The notes under the pieces: model-generated
Databases searched by the model: none
Seen by the model: only the letters and a program-made list of their open reading frames with translations
Told to the model about the DNA's origin: nothing
Assembly (NCBI GenBank): GCA_043800545.1
Contig: JAZDMW010000020.1
Span: 1 to 13,381, forward strand
Direction: 5' to 3'
Origin: 1-14-0-20-39-34 sp043800545
Lineage (GTDB): Bacteria; Patescibacteriota; Patescibacteriia; Magasanikbacterales; UBA922
DNA: 13,381 nucleotides
Translations under genes and position numbers: made by a program
Part shown: in pieces, positions 6,638 to 12,370 of the stretch
How positions within the stretch are numbered: position 1 is the first letter of the stretch
Layout: every line of letters starts with the position of its first letter

Positions 6638-6638
6638 T

Positions 6639-7130
6639 ATGAAAAAAAAGAATAAAAAAATTCTCATAACAACAGTACAAGTCCTTCTTTGTATTCTCAT
6701 TGCACAAAGTGCAGGAATTATTGGAAGTGCCTTTACCTTCTCAAGTATTGATTCATGGTATGCAACCCTCATAAAACCATCATTTAATCCACCTGGATAT
6801 CTTTTTGGGCCTGTTTGGACCTTTCTCTATACTCTCATGGGTCTTTCTCTTTTTCTTCTTTGGAAAAACAAGAAAAAAAACAAATGTCTCATTATTTTCT
6901 TTTTTGTGCAACTCTTTTTTAATGCCCTTTGGTCAATACTTTTCTTTGGACTTCAAAATCCATTCCTTGCACTCATAGACATCCTCATGCTTTTGTCATT
7001 TATCATTACCATTATTATCATCGCATTCAAGCAAAAACAAAAAGCTGTAGCCTATCTCTTTTTACCTTACCTTCTTTGGGTAAGCTTTGCTACTGTACTC
7101 AACTGGACTCTTTGGATGCTCAATAAATAA
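6639..7130 (+). CDS. tspO: TspO/MBR family membrane protein
   Basis: TspO is a five-helix membrane protein that binds tetrapyrroles and sterol-like ligands and is tied to stress and porphyrin handling. The family core is clear: WYATLIKPSFNPPGYLFGPV (40-59), where the PxxxPPxxxFxPVW pattern is diagnostic, then NALWS (95-99) and LLWVSFATVLN (145-155). Five hydrophobic helices fit: about 8-32, 56-75, 82-103, 107-130 and 137-160. I chose ATG 6639 (163 residues) over the upstream in-frame ATG at 6618, because 6618 lies inside the preceding gene while 6639 follows its TAA by one base. The tight junction suggests translational coupling with the conserved 170-residue protein. No haem-synthesis gene is visible nearby, so the ligand here is unclear. 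Confidence 0.92.
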   Translation: MKKKNKKILITTVQVLLCILIAQSAGIIGSAFTFSSIDSWYATLIKPSFNPPGYLFGPVWTFLYTLMGLSLFLLWKNKKKNKCLIIFFFVQLFFNALWSILFFGLQNPFLALIDILMLLSFIITIIIIAFKQKQKAVAYLFLPYLLWVSFATVLNWTLWMLNK

Positions 7131-7133
7131 CAC

Positions 7134-7162
7134 TTGTGATTTTCGTTATTTTTTGCTACACT
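7134..7162 (+). promoter_or_regulatory. Promoter of folD
   Basis: TTGTGA (7134-7139) is followed after 17 bases by TACACT (7157-7162), with TGC (7154-7156) giving an extended -10. The predicted start near 7169 leaves a leader of about 16 bases without a Shine-Dalgarno sequence. No terminator is visible between the tspO stop and this site, so read-through from tspO is also possible. Confidence 0.6.
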
Positions 7163-7184
7163 TAACCATATTTAATGTACTCTC

Positions 7185-8027
7185 ATGTCAAAAATCATTG
7201 ATGGGAATGCCCTTGCAAATACCATACACGCTGAGACTGCGGAATTGGTAAAAATACTCAAAATGCAAAAAACAATACCAAAATTGGTTGTTTTTTTGGT
7301 TGGAAATAATCCTGCATCAGCCTCCTATGTAGAAAAAAAGAAAAAATGGGCAGAATATATTGGTATACAATGTGAAATACAGAAATTTGAAGAAACTATC
7401 ACAACAAAAAAACTCATAGATACGATTAAAAAAGTACAACAAACAAAACGTCCTCATGGATGTATTGTACAACTTCCTCTTCCTCATCATATTGATCAAC
7501 AAGAGGTATTGAATGCCATACAACCAAAACGTGATGTCGATTGTCTCACAGAAACAAATTTGGGAAAGCTAGCTACAAATACAACAATATTCTATCCTCC
7601 AACCGTATCTGCTATTCTGTATATCCTTGAACAAGAAAATGTAAACCTCAAAGAAAAACATGTTGTTATTGTTGGTGCAGGGATTCTTGTGGGAAAACCA
7701 CTCACTTCTATTCTTCTCCATAAAGAAGCAACGGTCACCATTTGTAACAAATATACAAAGAATCTAAAAAAACAAACAAAATACGCAGATATTCTTGTCA
7801 CAGCAGTTGGGCAAAAGGATCTTATCCGCAAGGATATGATAAAAAGAAATGCCATTGTGATTGATGTTGGTGTAAGTTTCAAAGGGAAAAAAATGTATGG
7901 GGATGCAGAATTTGCAAAAGTCATGAAAAAAGCAAAAAGTATTACTCCAACACCTGGTGGTGTAGGGCCTCTCACGGTTGCCTTCCTCCTTCGGAACACG
8001 GTAATTGCAGCATCTACAAAAGAATAA
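7185..8027 (+). CDS. folD: FolD, methylene-THF dehydrogenase/cyclohydrolase, variant motifs
   Basis: FolD converts 5,10-methylene-tetrahydrofolate to 10-formyl-tetrahydrofolate by an oxidation and a ring-opening step. Catalytic positions are kept: Y48 and K52 (SYVEKK, matching E. coli Y50 and K54), Q96 in GCIVQLPLP (92-100), and D119 in KRDVDC (matching D121). PTPGGVGPLT (255-264) is the C-terminal signature. Several usual motifs differ. DVDGF is DVDCL (117-121). The FxPCTPxG segment is FYPPTVSA (136-143), without the Cys. The cofactor loop GRSxxVGxP is GAGILVGKP (164-172), without the Arg and Ser that contact the NADP phosphate in studied enzymes. NAD use or changed kinetics is therefore possible but inferred. 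At 280 residues the length is normal. The gene is lone and AT-rich, with no Shine-Dalgarno site. Confidence 0.93.
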   Translation: MSKIIDGNALANTIHAETAELVKILKMQKTIPKLVVFLVGNNPASASYVEKKKKWAEYIGIQCEIQKFEETITTKKLIDTIKKVQQTKRPHGCIVQLPLPHHIDQQEVLNAIQPKRDVDCLTETNLGKLATNTTIFYPPTVSAILYILEQENVNLKEKHVVIVGAGILVGKPLTSILLHKEATVTICNKYTKNLKKQTKYADILVTAVGQKDLIRKDMIKRNAIVIDVGVSFKGKKMYGDAEFAKVMKKAKSITPTPGGVGPLTVAFLLRNTVIAASTKE

Positions 8028-8049
8028 AGGAAAACCAATATAAATATTT

Positions 8050-8076
8050 ACCACTCGCTAAACAACGCGTGGTTTT
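8050..8076 (+). terminator. Possible terminator of folD
   Basis: ACCAC-T-CG (8050-8057) can pair with CG-C-GTGGT (8066-8073) across one internal mismatch and an 8-base loop, followed by a short T run. It is 23 bases after the stop. The stem is imperfect, so the call is tentative. Confidence 0.5.
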
Positions 8077-8082
8077 ATATAC

Positions 8083-8116
8083 AAAAAAAACCCCTCCAAA
8101 CAGAATGTAGAAGGGG
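8083..8116 (-). terminator. Minus-strand terminator of the 118-residue gene
   Basis: On the minus strand the complement of GAAGGGG (8110-8116) pairs with that of CCCCTCC (8091-8097) and is followed by eight U (8083-8090). One pair is G-U only in the minus-strand RNA and would be a mismatch on the plus strand, which supports this orientation. Confidence 0.8.
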
Positions 8117-8156
8117 CGGGGTGGGGAGGAAATTAGGTAGGGAGAATGTGTGTTAC

Positions 8157-8513
8157 TTATTCTTCGTCATCGATGATGGGTTTTCTCGTCTGGATCATCT
8201 CACGTACTTCTTCGGTAAAATATACCTGACAATTTCGCCTGAGAGTTCCCATCTCTAGGCGAATCTCAGCACCATCATCTCCGATCATGCGTGCAATGAG
8301 CAAGTTCTGTTCTCCGATACGAATCGTGAGAGACGTATCGTCAAAGGTGCATGTCAGAATCTCTGAATCAATAGCATCCCGTTCATGGAGGACTTCCTCC
8401 ATGAACAAATCTCCCATTTTATCGTCCAGAGAATCACCACCAACACCGGTGATCCGGCTGATGAGTGAACTAGCAAGTTCCCACAGTTCTTCTTGCGTTT
8501 GTTGCTGAGACAT
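8157..8513 (-). CDS. Uncharacterised acidic 118-residue protein
   Basis: I do not recognise this protein. It is acidic, with no membrane segment or Cys-rich site. The first half is predicted helical (QTQEELWELASSLISRITGV; DKMGDLFMEEVLHERD). The second half alternates like beta strands (EILTCTFDDTSLTIRIG; NLLIARMIGDDGAEIRLEMG), and the end is EDD-rich. The start is firm: an in-frame TGA lies four codons upstream, and a long Shine-Dalgarno match precedes it. The gene has its own near-consensus promoter and terminator and is a single-gene unit. One counted 60-base line (8341-8400) is 48% GC, above folD next to it. These signals suggest high or independent expression, or acquisition from another genome. 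The function is unknown. Confidence 0.8.
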   Translation of the reverse strand: MSQQQTQEELWELASSLISRITGVGGDSLDDKMGDLFMEEVLHERDAIDSEILTCTFDDTSLTIRIGEQNLLIARMIGDDGAEIRLEMGTLRRNCQVYFTEEVREMIQTRKPIIDDEE

Positions 8514-8522
8514 GTTCGGTCT

Positions 8523-8531
8523 TCACCTCCT
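8523..8531 (-). promoter_or_regulatory. Nine-base Shine-Dalgarno match of the 118-residue gene
   Basis: On the minus strand the bases read AGGAGGTGA, the full complement of the usual 16S rRNA 3' end, 9 bases before the ATG. It is the strongest such site in the window. Its last three bases are the in-frame TGA that excludes an earlier start. Confidence 0.8.
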
Positions 8532-8567
8532 GTGTTCTCGATCATGGTATCGTGGTCTGGTAAAAAA

Positions 8568-8596
8568 ATCCTATCATAAAATTAAATTTTTGTCAA
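8568..8596 (-). promoter_or_regulatory. Promoter of the 118-residue gene
   Basis: On the minus strand a perfect TTGACA (8591-8596) is followed after 17 bases by TAGGAT (8568-8573), with TGA before the hexamer as an extended -10. Transcription would start near 8561 and leave a leader of about 48 bases. Confidence 0.8.
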
Positions 8597-8623
8597 GTAT
8601 TCGTTTCCTCGGGCAGTAAACAC

Positions 8624-8648
8624 AAAAAAGAGCATTTAGCTCTTTTTT
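8624..8648. terminator. Terminator downstream of the Dus gene
   Basis: AAAAAAGAGC (8624-8633) and GCTCTTTTTT (8639-8648) form a stem around a 5-base loop. It lies 19 bases after the Dus stop on the minus strand, ending in U on that strand. It is symmetrical and could stop both strands. Confidence 0.75.
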
Positions 8649-8667
8649 TACTTTCCCTATGTTTTTT

Positions 8668-9636
8668 CTATTTCTTCACAATCTCAGCAAGCAACGCCTC
8701 CAACTCCAGAACACTCGTAACACGCACAAGACGTGAACGGAATTCTTTTATACCAGGAATTTCTTCTTCCAGTCTATTGGTCTTGAAATACCATCCCAAA
8801 TGTTTTCTAAAGGTCACAATGCCTCTTTCTCCATATCTCTCAAGATGCAATTGTAAATGTTCCAAAATAATTGGAATTTTTTCTTCAAGTGGAATATTCT
8901 TTCCACTTTTTGCCTGCAGAAAAAACCATGGATTTCCAAGTGCACCACGACCAATCATAACTCCGTCTGCTTTTGTTTGAGAAAGCATCTCAGATACCAA
9001 TTCTGGACGGCTTACATCACCGTTTGCAATGAGTGGTATTGTCAGTATCTTTTTTGCTTCTGCAATACGATTCCAATCTGCTTCTCCGCTGTACCCTTGC
9101 GTCTTTGTCCTCCCATGGAGGGTTATGAGATCTACCCCAGCTTCCTCAAGCATGGGTAAAAATGTTTTATACGCATCAGGATCACTCCACCCAAGACGTG
9201 TTTTGACAGAAAGTGGAATATCCCCTACAACTTTTTTCACAGCACGCACAATCTCTCCTGCAAGCACAGGATCCTTCATAAGTGAAGAACCACTGTCTGT
9301 TCCAGTAATCTTTGGAACAGGACAACCCATATTAATATCTATTCCATCTGGATGTGTTTTTTCTATGACAATACGTACAGCTTCTGCCATAATTTCTGGA
9401 TCAGCACCAAATACCTGTTGCACAATGGGACGTTCATCTTCATGAAAATCTATCATCTTTAAAGTTTTTTTACTATCACGAACAATGGCCTCACTTGAAA
9501 CCATTTCGTGAAAAACAACATCCACTCCCCCAATTTTTTTTACAATACGACAATATGGCGAGTCTGTCATATCTGCCATAGGAGCAAGTACCATGATTGG
9601 ACTTCTGTTTGTATTGTGTATAAATTCTTTCCACAT
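8668..9636 (-). CDS. dusB: tRNA-dihydrouridine synthase (Dus family, DusB-like)
   Basis: This FMN-dependent enzyme reduces uridine to dihydrouridine in the tRNA D-loop. It is a TIM barrel with the family signatures LAPMADMTDSPY (17-28), INMGCPVPKI (101-110) with the catalytic C105, KTRLGW (145-150), LHGRTKTQGYSG (173-184), and the FMN phosphate-binding segments ANGD (204-207) and IGRGALGNPW (228-237). The length of 322 residues is normal. The usual GAGxxLL segment is GTDSGSSLM (112-120), a mild variation. The DusB subclass is chosen from the LAPMAxxTD start and is less certain than the family. Its ATG directly follows the T run of the hairpin ending the upstream gene, with no promoter or Shine-Dalgarno site I can defend in between, so its expression is unclear. 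Confidence 0.93.
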   Translation of the reverse strand: MWKEFIHNTNRSPIMVLAPMADMTDSPYCRIVKKIGGVDVVFHEMVSSEAIVRDSKKTLKMIDFHEDERPIVQQVFGADPEIMAEAVRIVIEKTHPDGIDINMGCPVPKITGTDSGSSLMKDPVLAGEIVRAVKKVVGDIPLSVKTRLGWSDPDAYKTFLPMLEEAGVDLITLHGRTKTQGYSGEADWNRIAEAKKILTIPLIANGDVSRPELVSEMLSQTKADGVMIGRGALGNPWFFLQAKSGKNIPLEEKIPIILEHLQLHLERYGERGIVTFRKHLGWYFKTNRLEEEIPGIKEFRSRLVRVTSVLELEALLAEIVKK

Positions 9637-9664
9637 AAAAAGAACCCTGTACCAGGTACAGGGT
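9637..9664 (-). terminator. Terminator-like hairpin directly before the dusB start
   Basis: ACCCTGTACC (9644-9653) and GGTACAGGGT (9655-9664) are perfect 10-base arms around one A. On the minus strand the hairpin is followed by TCTTTTT and then immediately by the dusB ATG. It has the form of an intrinsic terminator for the 469-residue gene, whose stop is 8 bases upstream. Confidence 0.8.
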
Positions 9665-9672
9665 AAGATATT

Positions 9673-11082
9673 TTATCCAAATGATTGTTCATCATCATCC
9701 ACCAATCCCGCATCTGTCATATATTTTTTTCTTCTTTGTTCTGCCTCTTCTTTTTTCTTTACAATTTCCATTTCATCATCAACATCCATCATTGGTAAAC
9801 TGGATGGAGGTTCGGCACGCTTTGATTCTGTCTTTTGTACCATTGGAGTCTTTACATAGGACATTGGGAAATGCCAAATAGTAGCTAATTCTTCAATGTT
9901 CAGCACATAAGCAGGCAAATATTTTCCAACACTTCTTCCTGCATATGCCTTGAGCATCATATTTCTTTTCTTATTTTTATTCTTCTCCGCAAAAAAATAA
10001 CTTGCACCTGTAGAAAACGTTGGAATAAGTGAATTGGAACTTGGAATATTAAACTGTGAAATAGCTCCAATCAATGCATTTACTCCACGATTTGGATGAA
10101 ATACTTCTTTTTTTCCAATATACATGGCACGTATTTTTGTTTTGTACCCCATCTTGCGAATTTTTTCTTCCATATTCTCCACAAGCTTTGCCTGTCCAGG
10201 AGTAATTTGTTGTCTTTTCTCAACTGGTTTTTCTGGTTTTCCAGGTTCTGCCGCTGTACGATTCAAAATTTGGTCCAAGGCACCAGATACAATTAATTTT
10301 GGATGTTCAGAAACATCAGCAAGGATACTACTCTTTTTCTTTGGAGCTTCACCAGCAAATACACTCTGAATTTTTTCTATACTTTCTTTTTTCCATGAGC
10401 TATCTGATACTGGCTGAACAACTACCTGAAACCACATTTGCTCCCCTGCACCAATACGACTAAAACTTTCCAAAAATGCACTCATTGGATCCTTCAACTG
10501 AGTATCTTTGGAAATAGTATGAACAAATTCATCATACGTACGAAGTGGAAAAGCATGGTGTTCTACCAAACCAAATTCTGCTCCCCACAAATTATGTGTT
10601 TCATTTGGAAATGCAAGAGGGACAGAAGAAGTATAATCTTCAATCTCTGTTATTTCTGCATCAGGATACTGTGCATATACAGAAGCTTCAATAAGATCAC
10701 GAAACTCATCTCTCGTGCGAACAATAAACTGAATATAACCCTCAATACTTACCACCTCAAAACTAAAACTATTTGCTGTATATCCATGTCTATATACTGA
10801 TCCAATTTCTTTTGCCTCCATGGCACTGTGAATCGTAGCAAATATTTGCTCTACTGCCTTTGGTGTTTGGATGTTCAATTGTGGAACATCTATTGCTAAA
10901 TACACCCAATTCCAGGTAGCAGACAATTTCATTGATTTATATTCTGCAAGCTTGAGTAAGGCAAATCGTAACAATACAAAAAAGAAAAACAAATACCCAC
11001 CTATACCATAGGCTTCCAGAATTACTGTGCTTGGATCTTGTGTGAAAAAATCAAGGATTTTTTCCAGTATGATTTCAAACAT
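9673..11082 (-). CDS. Membrane-anchored protein of Patescibacteria type (DUF8128-like)
   Basis: One hydrophobic helix near the N terminus (about 28-47, GGYLFFFFVLLRFALLKLAE) is followed by a large soluble region. Residues 60-150 look like an alpha/beta domain (VYLAIDVPQLNIQTPKAVEQ; FSFEVVSIEGYIQFIVRTRD). A low-complexity Lys/Pro/Glu linker lies near 255-285. A second folded region spans about 290-420, and a charged, probably coiled-coil end (430-469) finishes with DDDEQSFG. From memory this matches a conserved Patescibacteria family carried as DUF8128 that often sits beside type IV secretion-like ATPases. No such ATPase is in this window, so a secretion or pilus role is inference. It starts 5 bases after the stop of a 53-residue membrane protein and both probably share one promoter. 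The hairpin at 9637-9664 ends the unit. Confidence 0.8.
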   Translation of the reverse strand: MFEIILEKILDFFTQDPSTVILEAYGIGGYLFFFFVLLRFALLKLAEYKSMKLSATWNWVYLAIDVPQLNIQTPKAVEQIFATIHSAMEAKEIGSVYRHGYTANSFSFEVVSIEGYIQFIVRTRDEFRDLIEASVYAQYPDAEITEIEDYTSSVPLAFPNETHNLWGAEFGLVEHHAFPLRTYDEFVHTISKDTQLKDPMSAFLESFSRIGAGEQMWFQVVVQPVSDSSWKKESIEKIQSVFAGEAPKKKSSILADVSEHPKLIVSGALDQILNRTAAEPGKPEKPVEKRQQITPGQAKLVENMEEKIRKMGYKTKIRAMYIGKKEVFHPNRGVNALIGAISQFNIPSSNSLIPTFSTGASYFFAEKNKNKKRNMMLKAYAGRSVGKYLPAYVLNIEELATIWHFPMSYVKTPMVQKTESKRAEPPSSLPMMDVDDEMEIVKKKEEAEQRRKKYMTDAGLVDDDEQSFG

Positions 11083-11087
11083 ACTTC

Positions 11088-11249
11088 CTATACCTCAATA
11101 AGCTTGTACACAATACCGTATACAAGAAGCGTGACGATTCCTGCCCACCACCAACCAGAAACACCCATAAAATATCCTGCGTAAAAGATAATAAGGGCTA
11201 ATATCACCGCAATAAATGAGATAAGATGGCGAATAAAACCTTCTGACAT
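11088..11249 (-). CDS. Small 53-residue membrane protein upstream of the 469-residue gene
   Basis: Translating the minus strand from ATG at 11247-11249 gives 53 residues ending in TAG at 11088-11090. It begins MSEGFIRHLISFIAVILALI and ends IVYKLIEV. Two hydrophobic helices, about 8-29 and 33-50, are joined by a short turn with three consecutive Trp (33-35), a two-helix hairpin typical of small inner-membrane subunits. It lies about 30 bases from an extended -10 promoter and its stop is 5 bases before the next start. Coding is supported by spacing, promoter position and the clean membrane pattern. It may be an accessory subunit of the 469-residue protein. I do not recognise the family. Confidence 0.7.
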   Translation of the reverse strand: MSEGFIRHLISFIAVILALIIFYAGYFMGVSGWWWAGIVTLLVYGIVYKLIEV

Positions 11250-11279
11250 ATATATGTTAATTTGTCTTAAAGTATTTGT

Positions 11280-11288
11280 ATTATACCA
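11280..11288 (-). promoter_or_regulatory. Extended -10 promoter of the 53/469-residue operon
   Basis: On the minus strand TGG TATAAT is a TGN extended -10 with a perfect hexamer. The -35 region is poor (TGGTAA or CTGGTA at 16-17 bases). The inferred start leaves a leader of about 25 bases. Confidence 0.65.
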
Positions 11289-11311
11289 TATTTTACAAAA
11301 ATTACCAGAGC

Positions 11312-11341
11312 CAAAAACAAAACACGGACTTTCGTCCGTGT
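11312..11341 (-). terminator. Terminator of secDF
   Basis: ACACGGAC (11322-11329) and GTCCGTGT (11334-11341) form an 8-bp stem with a GAAA loop on the minus strand, followed by a U-rich tract interrupted by one G. It lies 24 bases after the secF stop. Confidence 0.9.
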
Positions 11342-11365
11342 CTTTTTTATATATTATACTTTTCC

Positions 11366-12364
11366 TTATTTTTTAAGCTTTTGCCACACAACAAGGAGTG
11401 GACTTGCGAGGAAGATAGAAGAATAGGTTCCAAAGAAAATACCAATAATGAGGGCAAGAGAAAAATAATGAACAGAATCTCCACCAAAGAAGAAAATCAC
11501 AACTAAAACCAAAATGGTAGTAAGTGAAGTGTTCAAAGAACGCATAAATGTTTGGTTCAAACCCATATTTACAGTTTCTTCAAAATGAGCTGTACCACGC
11601 TTCATCAAATTCTCACGAATACGGTCAAACACAACGATAGTATCATTCACAGAATATCCAAGAATGGTCATGAGTGCCACCACAAATGGAATATCCACCT
11701 CAACAGCTACGAATCTTCCAAGAAGAGCAAAAACTCCCATAGTGATAAGGACATCATGTGTCAAAGCGATAACAGCAGTCACACCATATTTCCAAGATTC
11801 CACTGGTTCTGAAACATGTCGAAATGAATATGCTACATAAAGAATAATAGCCAATAAGACGATGAGTCCTGCTTTAATAGCATGTCCACGGAGTTCTGAA
11901 CTCAATGATGCTCCAATGGTTTCTATTCTTTCTTCATATACTTTATTTCCAGAAACAACAGAAGTCTCCCCTTCAGTCACTTCTTCAGCCTCTTCAAAAA
12001 AATTCCCTGATGAATCAAAACCAAAACCAACGACACCTTCTTCCGCTGATGTTGCTTCAAAAGAATTTCGAAGTGCTGAAAGAACGGCTTGATGTTCTTC
12101 TTCTGAAACATAACGCATTTTGAGAATCATGCTTTTATCTTCCAAAGGTTGAACAACGATATTTCCTAAATTGAGAGGTGCGAGTGCATTTGAAACTTCA
12201 GTCGTTCCTGGGCGGGTTTCTGTAAAAGAAACCTCAATCAGTGAACCACCGGTAAAATCTATTCCCAATTTCAAGCCAAACATGGCAAGAACCACAATAC
12301 TTCCAAGGACGAGAAGTCCTGATGTGATAAGTGGAATTTTTCTATATTTTATTACATTTATCAT
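11366..12364 (-). CDS. secF: Protein translocase subunit SecF
   Basis: SecF works with SecD to drive the late steps of SecYEG export with the proton or sodium gradient. TM1 (about 11-31) is followed by the signature GIDFTGG (34-40). A periplasmic domain (about 41-160) includes an acidic insert (FFEEAEEVTEGE). The remaining five helices follow, with TILGYSVNDTIVVFDRIREN marking the conserved TM4-TM5 segment. ALTHDVLITMG and the downstream SLNTSLTTIL are also typical. At 332 residues it has the usual length. The start is 6 bases after the secD stop, so the two genes form an operon. No Shine-Dalgarno site is seen. Confidence 0.97.
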   Translation of the reverse strand: MINVIKYRKIPLITSGLLVLGSIVVLAMFGLKLGIDFTGGSLIEVSFTETRPGTTEVSNALAPLNLGNIVVQPLEDKSMILKMRYVSEEEHQAVLSALRNSFEATSAEEGVVGFGFDSSGNFFEEAEEVTEGETSVVSGNKVYEERIETIGASLSSELRGHAIKAGLIVLLAIILYVAYSFRHVSEPVESWKYGVTAVIALTHDVLITMGVFALLGRFVAVEVDIPFVVALMTILGYSVNDTIVVFDRIRENLMKRGTAHFEETVNMGLNQTFMRSLNTSLTTILVLVVIFFFGGDSVHYFSLALIIGIFFGTYSSIFLASPLLVVWQKLKK

Positions 12365-12370
12365 ACTATT

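Noticed and set aside
6618..6638. Longer TspO start at 6618
   Set aside because: It overlaps the preceding gene by 20 bases and adds a non-conserved MIAVKYN. ATG 6639 directly after the stop fits better.
8354..8545. 63-residue minus-strand frame starting at 8545
   Set aside because: It overlaps the 118-residue gene in another frame, lacks its own Shine-Dalgarno site and has no protein-like pattern. The strong site at 8523-8531 serves the 8513 start.
9029..9445. 138-residue plus-strand frame inside dusB
   Set aside because: Antisense to a clear dihydrouridine synthase with all motifs, with no start signals or known family pattern.
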